A stretch of 64,000 nucleotides of DNA from Acidobacteriota bacterium (GTDB lineage: Bacteria; Acidobacteriota; Holophagae; Holophagales; Holophagaceae). Shown here one piece after another: positions 37,148 to 46,403 of the stretch. The notes below the pieces were generated by a model, which saw only the letters and a program-made list of their open reading frames with translations, searched no databases and was not told the DNA's origin. A program made the position numbers and the translations under genes. The stretch covers positions 36,019 to 100,018 of the forward strand of contig SXYX01000006.1 in the NCBI GenBank assembly GCA_005788175.1. The letters run 5' to 3'. Numbering within the stretch: position 1 is the first letter of the stretch; the number at the start of each line of letters is the position of its first letter.

Positions 37148-37897
37148 TTAATTAAGCCTAAAAGGCATGATGAGTTTAAAACGGGCATACTGCGGCTGTC
37201 CATTGAGGGTTGCGGGTTCGAAGCGCCATTTTAGGGCATAGTCGACAGCATGTTGGCGTAATTGAGGGGGGCCTTCTTTGGCGACGGCAGAGGCAGGAAT
37301 ACCGTCTGGACCAATCGTTATTTCAACGATAACTGTCCCTTGAATACGAGCCATCTTAGCCATCGCAGGATAAGCCGGGGCGGGAGGTTGATATTTGATG
37401 TTTACCTGAGAGAAGTCGAAATCAATCACTCTTCCTGCTCCACCCACTTGGCCACCCGCAACTCCCCCGAGCATACCAACAGCACTACTCCCAACTCCCG
37501 TATTAGACAAATCTTGCTTCGGTAATTCTTTTGGTGTTTCCGGAATCGAATCTTGATCTGGCGTGATGGGGGATAAATCTTTAGCTATAAATGAAGGTGC
37601 GGGGGGGACATTAGCCGGTGGAGGTGGCGGTGGCGGTGGCGCATTCGAATCATCAATTTCCATCAAGTTGACGGCGGATGTAACAATCTTTTGCCCGACC
37701 TCAGTTTTGGTTGCTGCTAAATAAAATGTTACAAGACCAATAACGGTATAAGCACCTAGGGTTAGGGGGATAGTTACTTTGGGATCAGCTTTTTGAATCG
37801 CCGCATTACCATCTGCAAGATAAGGTTTGTAAATAGAATCCACTAAGGACTCATTAGGTATCCCTGACGTGGCAGCTTTTTGAATTTCTGGAATCAT
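37148..37897 (-). CDS. tonB: TonB energy transducer
   Basis: Links the ExbBD motor to outer-membrane receptors. I start it at the ATG at 37897, which has AGGAGA upstream; the open frame runs to 37942. It has a cytosolic start of about 45 residues, one membrane helix (IPLTLGAYTVIGLVTFYLAA), a run of eight prolines with further Pro-rich sequence (encoded by GGTGGCG repeats), and a C-terminal TonB domain of about 80 residues (YPAMAKMARIQGTVIVEITI then LKWRFEPATLNGQP). The long cytosolic start is unusual for E. coli-type TonB but common in Acidobacteriota. It heads the operon. Confidence 0.9.
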   Translation of the reverse strand: MIPEIQKAATSGIPNESLVDSIYKPYLADGNAAIQKADPKVTIPLTLGAYTVIGLVTFYLAATKTEVGQKIVTSAVNLMEIDDSNAPPPPPPPPANVPPAPSFIAKDLSPITPDQDSIPETPKELPKQDLSNTGVGSSAVGMLGGVAGGQVGGAGRVIDFDFSQVNIKYQPPAPAYPAMAKMARIQGTVIVEITIGPDGIPASAVAKEGPPQLRQHAVDYALKWRFEPATLNGQPQYARFKLIMPFRLN

Positions 37898-38110
37898 GTA
37901 TCTCCTAAAACCATGAGGAATTATGAGAGTTATAGAATACATCCTCAGAGCGGTATTGCAGGTATTTCAAACCTCAAGATCACAAAAAACCCCCTGTTGG
38001 TCAAGGTCATAATTACGTGATACTTTGCAGATTGCACATAAAATATAGCGATCGAAGCGCTCGCGACTTTTACAGCGTTAACCCATAATCTTTAGTGAGG
38101 CTCGTAAAAT

Positions 38111-39274
38111 ATGGAAACAAACAGTATACAAGCCGACCCGCCTTCTCTATTTGATTTCGCTGTAGAGGCTCAAGAAGACCAAGCAAGAGCCGGACTATTT
38201 AATACATCTCACGGCATGATATCGACCCCCGCCTTTATGCCAGTCGGAACACAGGCTACTGTTAAGTGCTTAACGCCCGATCAACTCAAGATTATTGATC
38301 CCCAAGTAATTTTAGGTAACACCTATCACTTACATTTGCGACCTGGATCTGATGTAATCGAATCCCTAGGGGGGCTCCATCGTTTCATGAATTGGGATGG
38401 ACCCATTCTCACTGATTCCGGTGGCTTCCAAGTCTTTTCTCTTGCAACCATGAGAAAAATATCAGAGGACGGAGTAACCTTTCAATCTCATCTCGATGGA
38501 TCTTCATGTCATCTCACTCCTGAAAAAAGTATTGGGATTCAAAAGCAACTAGGTTCGGATATCGTCATGGCTTTTGATGAATGTCCTCCTGCAGGACTCG
38601 ATCGAATTTCTCTAGAAGCCAGTGTTGACCGAACCACACGATGGTTAGCTCGATGCCGACGTACTCCCCTGGGGACACACCAAGGTCTTTTCGCCATTAA
38701 TCAAGGGGGGACCCATCTTGATCTTAGAAAAAAACATTTGGACGACATTTTGACCTTAGATCGCGCTCATGCCTTTGAAGGATTTGCTATCGGGGGCTTG
38801 AGCGTCGGTGAATCCAAGGATGTAATGGAATTAACCCTTCAAGATCTAGTTCCAAGGCTTCCAAAAAATCGGCCAAGATATTTAATGGGTGTAGGTACTC
38901 CCGAAGATATTTTGAAGGGTATTGAATTGGGTGTTGATCTTTTTGATTGCGTTTCGCCATCGCGCGAAGCGCGACATGGTCGCCTTCTCACTTCACGCGG
39001 TCGAATTAATATTAGAAATGCCGTCCACCGTGAAAGCGAAGCAACTTTAGATCCTGATTGCAATTGTTATACTTGCCGTGGGTTCTCAAAAGCCTACCTT
39101 CATCATCTAATGAAAGCTGATGAATTTTTGGGGTTAACACTCAATACGATTCATAATTTAAGTTACACTGTAAATCTCACACGATCTGCACGAATTGCCA
39201 TACAAAAGGGACGATTTGCCTCTTTTGCTAGAGCAACTCGAGATCATTGGAAACCAGAATCTAAAGATCAATAA
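38111..39274 (+). CDS. tgt: tRNA-guanine transglycosylase
   Basis: Exchanges guanine 34 for preQ1 in tRNAs of Asp, Asn, His and Tyr (queuosine pathway). The 387-residue protein has the nucleophile region DSGGFQVFSL near residue 100, GGLSVGE, and the C-terminal zinc site CNCYTCRGFSKAYLHH. It is normal length. The next gene begins right after its stop, so tgt, yajC and secDF form one transcript, an arrangement found in many bacteria. No queA is in the window. Confidence 0.95.
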   Translation: METNSIQADPPSLFDFAVEAQEDQARAGLFNTSHGMISTPAFMPVGTQATVKCLTPDQLKIIDPQVILGNTYHLHLRPGSDVIESLGGLHRFMNWDGPILTDSGGFQVFSLATMRKISEDGVTFQSHLDGSSCHLTPEKSIGIQKQLGSDIVMAFDECPPAGLDRISLEASVDRTTRWLARCRRTPLGTHQGLFAINQGGTHLDLRKKHLDDILTLDRAHAFEGFAIGGLSVGESKDVMELTLQDLVPRLPKNRPRYLMGVGTPEDILKGIELGVDLFDCVSPSREARHGRLLTSRGRINIRNAVHRESEATLDPDCNCYTCRGFSKAYLHHLMKADEFLGLTLNTIHNLSYTVNLTRSARIAIQKGRFASFARATRDHWKPESKDQ

Positions 39275-39286
39275 ATGGAGTTAAAA

Positions 39287-39610
39287 ATGTTAGCTTTTCA
39301 AATGGCAGCCGCCCCTGAAGCAACTCAACCTGCATGGGTCTCCCTGATCCTTCCTCTTGGTATGGTCGTACTTTTTTACTTCTTCTTAATTCGACCTCAA
39401 AGCGTAGCTCGCAAGGAGATGGAGGCGCGCTTATCCAAATTAAAAGTAGGTGATGAGGTTATCTTGAGTTCAGGTCTTTTTGCTACCATCGATCGCCTCG
39501 ATGCAACATCGGAGAATATTATTTATCTTAAATTGGGTGGCTCGATAGTGAAGGCACGTAGACAATCTGTTGTCGCTTTTGCCAACGAATCTGACAAAAC
39601 CGCTAAATAA
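39287..39610 (+). CDS. yajC: Preprotein translocase subunit YajC
   Basis: Small membrane accessory of the SecDF-YajC complex. The protein of about 108 residues has one membrane helix (VSLILPLGMVVLFYFFLIRPQ) followed by the typical KEMEARLSKLKVGDEVILSSGLFATI sequence. I prefer the ATG at 39287, which has GGAG six bases before it, over the ATG at 39275 that follows the tgt stop directly. It is followed by secDF after 18 bases. Confidence 0.93.
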   Translation: MLAFQMAAAPEATQPAWVSLILPLGMVVLFYFFLIRPQSVARKEMEARLSKLKVGDEVILSSGLFATIDRLDATSENIIYLKLGGSIVKARRQSVVAFANESDKTAK

Positions 39611-39628
39611 AAATCACCAAGGGTTCCC

Positions 39629-42457
39629 GTGAAGAAACGTACTATTTGGAGAATTGTCGCAACCCTTTTGGTTTGTCTGGGTTCAGCATATTTTTTCTGG
39701 CCCCTGAGTAAGGTAAAACTTGGGTTAGATCTTCGAGGAGGGGTCCATTTTGTTCTTGAGGTTGAAAGCGAAGAAGCACTAAAATTCGATCTTAAAGATA
39801 CACGCGAGCGTCTCATGCAAGAAATGATGACTAATCGTGTCCCTGGATTAGTCACAATCGAAAATGACTATCTAGCTATCGGCAATATTGGTCTTGAGCA
39901 GAAAGCTGCTCTCGATAAAATTCTCAGTTCACGTATCTCTGGTTATGATCTTAAAAATGTTAATTCTGGATTCCATTTAATACAAACAGAAAATCATAAA
40001 CTCGGCCTCATTCAAGATGCTAATACTAGAGCTCTTGAAGTAATCGAAAAGCGTATCCAAGATATTGATCCAGCTAATGTTCTTGAGCCAGAAATAACTC
40101 CCAGCGGGAGTGATGGTCGACGTATTGTCGTGGAAATACCGGGCATCGAAGAAGGAGACCGTGAACGAGTCAAAGCCCTCCTCTCCACGCCTGGGCAGTT
40201 AGAACAGCGTCTACTAGCCAATAGCGATATTCTATTTTTTCCAACGCGCGAAGAAGCAGAAAAGCATTTCAATGGAAAGATTCCTTCCGAATTCGAACTT
40301 TTTCCAGATGTACAAACTGAAAATTCTGAAATCACACCGTCTACCAAGGCTCAAGATGAGCCTGTCATACGTCGCTGGGTTCTTCTTGACAGCAAAAGAG
40401 GTCTTGATGGTGCTGATATTATTGGTGCAAACCGAAGCCCAGATCAGTTTGGTAAAAATGAAGTTAACTTCATCCTAAACCAAAAAGGGGCAGAAGATTT
40501 TGCCCAGTTGACGGGTATTGCTTCGAAAGAGAACCGCCAATTAGCTATTGTGCTTGATGGCAAGGTGGTCAGTATTCTTGGAGCTAGAGAAAAAATTATC
40601 GGTGGATCTGTCTCCATATCTCGTGGTGGCGGATTCCCTACTCAAGAGGCTGAAGATTTGGCGAGTCAACTAAGAAGTGGTGCGCTTCGAGCTCCAATGA
40701 AATTCCTCGACGACACCGTAGTTGGTCCAGGATTAGGCTTAGACTCCATTCGGTCAGGAGTTAAATCTAGTCTTTTTGGTTTTATTGCCATTATTATTTT
40801 TATGGTCCTCTTCTACCGCTGGAGTGGGGTTAACGCAATCGTAGCTCTTGTAGTAAATCTCATCGTGATGATGGGTCTTCTGGGATCCTTTAAAGCTACA
40901 TTGACACTTCCAGGTATTGCAGGGTTCGCTCTTACCTTGGGAATGGCTGTCGACTCCAACATATTAATCATCGAACGAATCAAAGAAGAACTGCGACTTG
41001 GTCGCTCCATCAAAGCATCTATCGAAGCGGGATTTGACCGCGTTTTTTGGACAATTGTAGATAGTCACGTTACGCAGTTGGCTGCTGCTCTTTTGTTATT
41101 AAATTTTGGCACAGGACCAGTCAAGGGTTTCGCAGTCACTCTTATCGTTGGCGTCGTAGCCTCGCTTTTCACCAGTATTTATATTTCCCGGTTTATTTAT
41201 GATTGGATACTTGATCGAGATCCAAATACTAAAACTATCAGCGTAGGTACTCATACATTCTTCCAAAATGCATCCTTTGATTTTATGAAATATAAAGGGA
41301 TAGCACTGATATTGAGCTGGACAATAATCATTGCGACTTTCATAGTCGCTAGGCCCTGGTCTCCACAAAATAACCCTCATATACAATTAGGCATGCAGTT
41401 TGTCGGCGGGAATGATATGACTGTTAGATTCAAGGGCAATATTCAGCCAGAAGATATTCGGGATAAATTAGCTGATAAAGGATTTACCGATGCAAAAGTC
41501 GTTTCCTATGAAACAGTCGACAAGAGTGTTCAGGACTTTTCTGTAAAAGTCAGGGCATCCAAAGAAGGTGATACTAAAGATAACTCTATCCAAGCGGCAG
41601 CTTTGAAATCTATTTTTAAAGAGATGGATTCCGACAATTCTTCTTCGCTACCATCTCTCAACTTAGAAGGAACCCAAAATTTGACTGAGCGACTTGCGAT
41701 CAGTAACCCGCTAGGTTATTCGGGAGATATCAAATATAAATTCATTAAATACCAGGATATTGCCAACCTCATCATCAATTCAAGAAATAGGCAAGTAACG
41801 CGAATGTTTAATAATATAGATGATTTGCCTCAAAGTATCGCACCTCAAATCAGGGAATTTATTCAGGAAAATTATCGATTTGGGGGAGTTAGCATTCTCA
41901 AAGATGAAAGTTTCTCGCCTAGCATTTCGGGAGAGTGGACTACAAAAACACTCTGGGCAGTATTCTTGGCAAGTGTGGCCATCCTGGTCTACGTGATGTT
42001 TCGTTTCACCTCGAGTTTTGCGGTGGCTGGAATCGTCGCTCTTTTACACGATATACTCATGGCCCTAGGAATATTCACTCTTTTCAAATACGAATTTAAT
42101 GTCCCAGTTGTGGCAAGTTTCCTAACCTTGATGGGTTACTCCATGTCCGATACCATCGTTGTCTTTGATCGTATTCGTGAAAATTCCCGCAAACCAGAGT
42201 ACAGGTTAGCCTCTATTTCTCAACTCATTAATGACTCTATTAATCAGACTCTGTCGCGCACAATATTAACTTCTGTAACTATGCTTTTTGTCTCAGGTTG
42301 TTTATGGCTTTTTGGTGGAGTTGCCCTTAATAATCTCGCCTTCCCAATGTTTATTGGGGTGATCACAGGGACTTATTCATCTATCTTTATCGCCAGCCCC
42401 GTATTGGTTTATTGGGAACGCTGGTTTCCACCAACAGAAACGATCAAACAAGTATAG
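39629..42457 (+). CDS. secDF: Fused protein translocase subunit SecDF
   Basis: A 942-residue single-chain fusion of SecD (about 1-530) and SecF (about 545-942), using the proton gradient to help pull secreted proteins through SecYEG. Both halves have six membrane helices. SecD has the KLGLDLRGGVHFVLEV start and the GPGLGLDSIRSGVKSS and GFALTLGMAVDSNILIIERI stretches; SecF has GMQFVGGNDMTV and LMGYSMSDTIVVFDRIREN. In many Gram-negative bacteria secD and secF are separate, whereas the fusion is more usual in Firmicutes and some other phyla. The start codon is GTG. It follows yajC. Confidence 0.95.
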   Translation: MKKRTIWRIVATLLVCLGSAYFFWPLSKVKLGLDLRGGVHFVLEVESEEALKFDLKDTRERLMQEMMTNRVPGLVTIENDYLAIGNIGLEQKAALDKILSSRISGYDLKNVNSGFHLIQTENHKLGLIQDANTRALEVIEKRIQDIDPANVLEPEITPSGSDGRRIVVEIPGIEEGDRERVKALLSTPGQLEQRLLANSDILFFPTREEAEKHFNGKIPSEFELFPDVQTENSEITPSTKAQDEPVIRRWVLLDSKRGLDGADIIGANRSPDQFGKNEVNFILNQKGAEDFAQLTGIASKENRQLAIVLDGKVVSILGAREKIIGGSVSISRGGGFPTQEAEDLASQLRSGALRAPMKFLDDTVVGPGLGLDSIRSGVKSSLFGFIAIIIFMVLFYRWSGVNAIVALVVNLIVMMGLLGSFKATLTLPGIAGFALTLGMAVDSNILIIERIKEELRLGRSIKASIEAGFDRVFWTIVDSHVTQLAAALLLLNFGTGPVKGFAVTLIVGVVASLFTSIYISRFIYDWILDRDPNTKTISVGTHTFFQNASFDFMKYKGIALILSWTIIIATFIVARPWSPQNNPHIQLGMQFVGGNDMTVRFKGNIQPEDIRDKLADKGFTDAKVVSYETVDKSVQDFSVKVRASKEGDTKDNSIQAAALKSIFKEMDSDNSSSLPSLNLEGTQNLTERLAISNPLGYSGDIKYKFIKYQDIANLIINSRNRQVTRMFNNIDDLPQSIAPQIREFIQENYRFGGVSILKDESFSPSISGEWTTKTLWAVFLASVAILVYVMFRFTSSFAVAGIVALLHDILMALGIFTLFKYEFNVPVVASFLTLMGYSMSDTIVVFDRIRENSRKPEYRLASISQLINDSINQTLSRTILTSVTMLFVSGCLWLFGGVALNNLAFPMFIGVITGTYSSIFIASPVLVYWERWFPPTETIKQV

Positions 42458-42459
42458 TT

Positions 42460-43347
42460 TTAAGCCATGCTTAGCCAACCTGAGCGACCAGGAAGAAATC
42501 CTCTACCCATGGGTCGTTGCGTGATGGCTTTTTGTTTCAATTCCGGTAGCCATGCCTCATGTGTTACAAAATGTACATTCTTGTCCTTGAGGCCCCCGAG
42601 AAAATTATCGAATGTTTCTAGTAAGGCTCCTCCTTCAACTTCAGTATGAAGAGCATAAACATTTAGAGCATCCTCTTTGACTAAGCTGATGATTTCTCGG
42701 TTGACATCAACGGCTGTTCTTCCATCGAGACCAAGCAATTCATCGAGAGTCGGTAGGGTTGTTGGAATTTGTAATGTTTTGAGTACTTGGCCATTTACAA
42801 TGGGGTAAAAGGGCTCAGAACCTCTACAATCTCCCGCATAATCTAAACCATATTTTTCTTGAATCAGCAGAGTTTGATCATTACACCGCCACGCAGGGCT
42901 AACGGCTCCCTTTGCGCTTCGTCCAAAAACCTCTCCAAACGCATCGTGTGCTTGTTGAAACCATTGGCTAAGCCATTGATCTGATTTATGGTCGAGTAAA
43001 TCGTGATATTCGACATGATCCCAGGCATGAATACCAACCTCGTGTCCTTCTTCGACGGCTCTACGCATCAACTCTTTGGATTCTTTGAAAATGATAGGGG
43101 CTGGCCAAAAGGTTCCATACAACATTGTTTTAATCCCATAAAGTTTTACGGGGTTAGTACGGGACATCTTAGACAGAAAGCCTTTACGAAAAATACGTCG
43201 TATGGCTCGCCCACTATTATCAGGGCCGAAGCTAAAATAAAAACCGGCTTTAATTTTATGCTTTTCAAGGATTTTCAATAAAGTTGGAATACCAGACAGG
43301 GAGCCTTGAAGTGTGTCTACATCGACGCGAAGCGATAAAGTTTTCAT
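42460..43347 (-). CDS. ArnD-like polysaccharide deacetylase
   Basis: A 295-residue carbohydrate deacetylase related to ArnD, the enzyme that removes the formyl group from undecaprenyl-phosphate-L-Ara4FN. The metal site is DVDTLQG at the start and HAWDHVEYHD near residue 117. The long GIKTMLYGTFWPAPII stretch and PAWRCNDQTLLIQ also match ArnD. No arnA, arnB, arnC or arnT is adjacent, so the true substrate may differ. The ATG at 43347 is preferred to the one two codons upstream. It converges on secDF with a 2-base gap. Confidence 0.8.
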   Translation of the reverse strand: MKTLSLRVDVDTLQGSLSGIPTLLKILEKHKIKAGFYFSFGPDNSGRAIRRIFRKGFLSKMSRTNPVKLYGIKTMLYGTFWPAPIIFKESKELMRRAVEEGHEVGIHAWDHVEYHDLLDHKSDQWLSQWFQQAHDAFGEVFGRSAKGAVSPAWRCNDQTLLIQEKYGLDYAGDCRGSEPFYPIVNGQVLKTLQIPTTLPTLDELLGLDGRTAVDVNREIISLVKEDALNVYALHTEVEGGALLETFDNFLGGLKDKNVHFVTHEAWLPELKQKAITQRPMGRGFLPGRSGWLSMA

Positions 43348-43384
43348 ACTCACATTGTGTCAGATATTTCTGATTCTCATGTGC

Positions 43385-44542
43385 TCAATTATGAGCCAAT
43401 AATTCAGCCAATTCAGATGTTGAATGGCCGCACGAATAAATTTCATCCATATCTAATAAGTCGATAGATCGATGTGCACATCGATCTAAAAACTCAGACT
43501 CTGAAGTTGCCATGGGACGAATAGGGCCTGACTGAAGACGCTTCCAGCATTTACGGGGAGGTTCTGCGAGTACAAGAATTGGCAAGGACAGGGATTTAAT
43601 CCAAAGACGGAGTTCTGATTGATGCCAAGCCCCTCCCCCTAAGGCGATCACTTGTCCAGGCTTCAGACATTCAAGAGCTACTTGGTGTTCGAGTTGGCGA
43701 AATAGATTTTCGCCGTGATCTTCAAATAATTGAGGGATTGATTTACCAAATTTATTCTCAATAGCAAGATCGAGGTCAATAAATGAAAGACCCATACGTA
43801 ACGATAGGTCTCGGCCCAGCGATGTTTTACCGCTACCCGAGTGTCCGATTAAAATAACTCCTTGTTTCAAGTCCATCCGTCGTGAATACCATCGTTTTTG
43901 TTGGGCTTCCCAAAGTATGTTTTCAGGCTGAGGAGTCGATGACAATTCAGTAATCATGGCTACGCTATCGGCACCAGCATCATAGGCTTTTTCAAGATCT
44001 TTCAGATGGAGTCCTCCAATAGCGACAATGGGTTGCGAAATAGGGCCGAGAATTTCTACTGCCCTACGAAAACCTTCCCATCCGAGCGGAGGCCATGATG
44101 TTGGTTTTGATCTAGGCTTATAAATAGGGCCAACCCCCAAATGATGAACACCCTCGGGCAGAGTTCGCCAATGGGCTTCAATGTGGGAACTCAGGCCAAG
44201 ACACAGGCCTTCATGAAGCTGAGCTCTAGCTTCTGAGATGGGTGTGTCTTCCTGTCCTAGATGGAGACCCCAAGGCATGAGACCCACTGGCATGCTCCCT
44301 AGGAGATCTATTCGATCATTAAGGCAAATGCGAGGCCAACAACCAGCAGCACGGGATTCCTCTAGAGCCTGCTGCAGTTGATCTTGAATATTTTTTGACG
44401 TGAGGTTTTTACAGCGGAGCTGAATCAAAGGAAATCCAAGATCCCCTAGATACCTGATCTGCTCAGCCGGCGTTCGAGAGATCCGGTCATCTGTTATGGC
44501 ATAAAGTGGTGGAAAAGGTGTTTTATTCACGTCAGGCAGCAT
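43385..44542 (-). CDS. Fusion of thiamine-phosphate synthase-like and shikimate kinase domains
   Basis: One 385-residue chain with two enzymes. Residues 1-210 are a TIM barrel of the ThiE/TenI family: LIQLRCKN, ICLNDRIDLL, WGLHLGQED, GVGPIYKPRSKPTSW and VAIGGLHLKDLEKAYDAGADSVAMI are all present. Residues about 225-385 are shikimate kinase: Walker A GHSGSGKTS (about 232), FIDLDLAIENKFG, FRQLEHQVA and ALGGGAWHQ. Both halves look complete. The gene overlaps the ABC exporter stop by 11 bases and lies beside the divergent aroB, so the kinase half fits the context. Thiamine and shikimate steps have no known shared substrate; the fusion is unusual. TenI (thiazole tautomerase) rather than ThiE cannot be excluded. 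Confidence 0.88.
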   Translation of the reverse strand: MLPDVNKTPFPPLYAITDDRISRTPAEQIRYLGDLGFPLIQLRCKNLTSKNIQDQLQQALEESRAAGCWPRICLNDRIDLLGSMPVGLMPWGLHLGQEDTPISEARAQLHEGLCLGLSSHIEAHWRTLPEGVHHLGVGPIYKPRSKPTSWPPLGWEGFRRAVEILGPISQPIVAIGGLHLKDLEKAYDAGADSVAMITELSSTPQPENILWEAQQKRWYSRRMDLKQGVILIGHSGSGKTSLGRDLSLRMGLSFIDLDLAIENKFGKSIPQLFEDHGENLFRQLEHQVALECLKPGQVIALGGGAWHQSELRLWIKSLSLPILVLAEPPRKCWKRLQSGPIRPMATSESEFLDRCAHRSIDLLDMDEIYSCGHSTSELAELLAHN

Positions 44543-46328
44543 CTACCGAGAATTGGAGTCGGACTAACATCGCATAATGTCCATCTTTGGCCAAGAGATC
44601 TTGGTGCGTTCCTCTCTCGATAATCACACCCTGATCTAAAACCCAAATCTCATCTGCATCACGTATAGTACTTAATCGATGAGCAATTGTGAAAGTCGTC
44701 ATGCGCCGACTGATAGTAGCGATTACTTCCTGAATACGGTGCTCTGTTTCAGAGTCGATATTAGCAGTGGCTTCATCGAGTAGCAGAATATCTGGATTTT
44801 GATAAAGCATACGAGCGAAAGCGAGTAGTTGTCGTTCTCCTGCGCTCATTTTCTGTCCCCGCTCACCAACTTGGGTTTGAAGCCCTTTTGGTAATCGATC
44901 AACTAAAATCGATAATTGGCTCTGCTGGAGAACCTCCTTAAGCCTTACCTCATCTACGGGATGATCTAGGACAACATTTTCCAGCAGGGTTCCAGAAAAT
45001 ACAAAAACATCCTGAAGCACTAACCCGAACATTGCCCGTAGCTTTTTCAAGTCAAAATGTCTTATGTCTTGACCATCTAGAGTTATTTTTCCATTATTGA
45101 CATCATAAAATCTCATCAATAAGTTGATTAGTGTGCTTTTCCCAGCACCGGTATGACCAACCACTGCAATGCGCGATCCTTTGGGAATTTTTCCCGAAAA
45201 ATTTTGAATAATAGTTCGCCCACTTTTTCCATACCCGTCATAAGCGAAGTCGATATTTTCGAATGATATATCTTTTTGGAAATTAGGATCTTCGGCTAGA
45301 TGTCCGTTCGGGATCATGTCCTGATTATCGAGCAACTTGAAAATTCTTTCAGAAGAAGCTAGGGCTGTTTGCATAATGTTGTAACGTTCTGCAAGCTCTC
45401 GAATTGGTCTGAAAAAACGACCGGTTAACTGAATAAATGCAATCAATAGGGCAAAATCTACGAGCCCCAGCTCGAGTTTAAGACTGGCATACCAGATTAG
45501 GGCAGCCAAGGTCGCTGAAGTAAGGAATTCAACCACTGGAAAGAAAATAGAATAGGCCAAAATAGTTCGAAGAAAGGCGCTAAGGTAACTATTATTAAGT
45601 TCTCGAAATTTATGTCGACTTTCATTTTCTTGAGCATTAACTTGCACAAGAGGCATTCCTGATATCTGTTCTTGGACAAAGGACTGAATAGCCGCATAGC
45701 GACCCTGAGTTTCTCGGAATGCATGCCCCGCTTTTCTACGAAAAATCTCAGTGGCAACTAATAAAAAAGGCATAATCGCAAGGGCGACAGTTGCCATTCC
45801 TGCGTGCTTGGTATACATCCAAATCACGATGGCTAATAGCGATAAGAAATCTCCAAGAATAGCGACGAATCCTGAGGAAAACATTTCGTTCAAATTCTGA
45901 ACATCGCTTGTAACTCGGGTCATCAATCGACCTACAGGGTTGTGATGAAAGAAATATGTAGAACGAGTCATTAGGTGACGAAATAGTTCTGAACGGAGGT
46001 CCAACATGGCATTTCGTCCAACCCATGCCAAAACGATATAGCGAATAAAAGTTACAAGCATACCCGCTAAAATGATTCCAAAAAAACTTAGTACGAGAGG
46101 CATTAACGATGCTGTGTTCCCGTTGCGCGTAATACTTTCAATGATCAAAACAGTAAAGGTAGCTGGAAGTACCTCTAGAAATGCTCCAAGGGTCATTAAG
46201 GCTAACAGCCCCGAAATTTGTAGCCAGTAGGGCTTTAAATATGCAGCCAATCTAACTAGAAGCGTATAACGCTGTGGCTTATCAGCCACTTGGTCGCTTT
46301 GAAAGAAATCAAGAGATTCACCACTCAT
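44532..46328 (-). CDS. ABC exporter, MsbA/multidrug type (half transporter)
   Basis: A 598-residue fused membrane and ATPase protein that acts as a dimer, exporting lipid or drug-like substrates. The N-terminal half has six membrane helices; the ATPase part has Walker A GHTGAGKST near residue 393, signature MSAGERQLLAFARML, Walker B DILLLDEATANID and the switch TIAHRLSTIRDAD. The signature begins MSAGE instead of the usual LSGGQ, a common variant in this subfamily. MsbA-like flipping of lipid A is possible, given lpxK elsewhere, but substrate is uncertain. Its stop overlaps the ThiE-AroK fusion by 11 bases. Confidence 0.88.
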   Translation of the reverse strand: MSGESLDFFQSDQVADKPQRYTLLVRLAAYLKPYWLQISGLLALMTLGAFLEVLPATFTVLIIESITRNGNTASLMPLVLSFFGIILAGMLVTFIRYIVLAWVGRNAMLDLRSELFRHLMTRSTYFFHHNPVGRLMTRVTSDVQNLNEMFSSGFVAILGDFLSLLAIVIWMYTKHAGMATVALAIMPFLLVATEIFRRKAGHAFRETQGRYAAIQSFVQEQISGMPLVQVNAQENESRHKFRELNNSYLSAFLRTILAYSIFFPVVEFLTSATLAALIWYASLKLELGLVDFALLIAFIQLTGRFFRPIRELAERYNIMQTALASSERIFKLLDNQDMIPNGHLAEDPNFQKDISFENIDFAYDGYGKSGRTIIQNFSGKIPKGSRIAVVGHTGAGKSTLINLLMRFYDVNNGKITLDGQDIRHFDLKKLRAMFGLVLQDVFVFSGTLLENVVLDHPVDEVRLKEVLQQSQLSILVDRLPKGLQTQVGERGQKMSAGERQLLAFARMLYQNPDILLLDEATANIDSETEHRIQEVIATISRRMTTFTIAHRLSTIRDADEIWVLDQGVIIERGTHQDLLAKDGHYAMLVRLQFSVDAA

Positions 46329-46403
46329 ATTCTTTTAGTTTCCCATAAGGAAACGAAGTTGTTTCATCGTTAAACTAGAGAAACACCTTTTCATGGATTC
46401 AAG

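Noticed and set aside
37610..37645. Short GGTGGCG-type tandem repeat
   Set aside because: It encodes the proline run in TonB, an expected low-complexity linker rather than a regulatory repeat.
37943..38110. Possible promoter for tgt (TTGGTC, 18 bases, TACTTT)
   Set aside because: Both boxes are weak matches in an AT-rich gap, so it is not listed as a feature.
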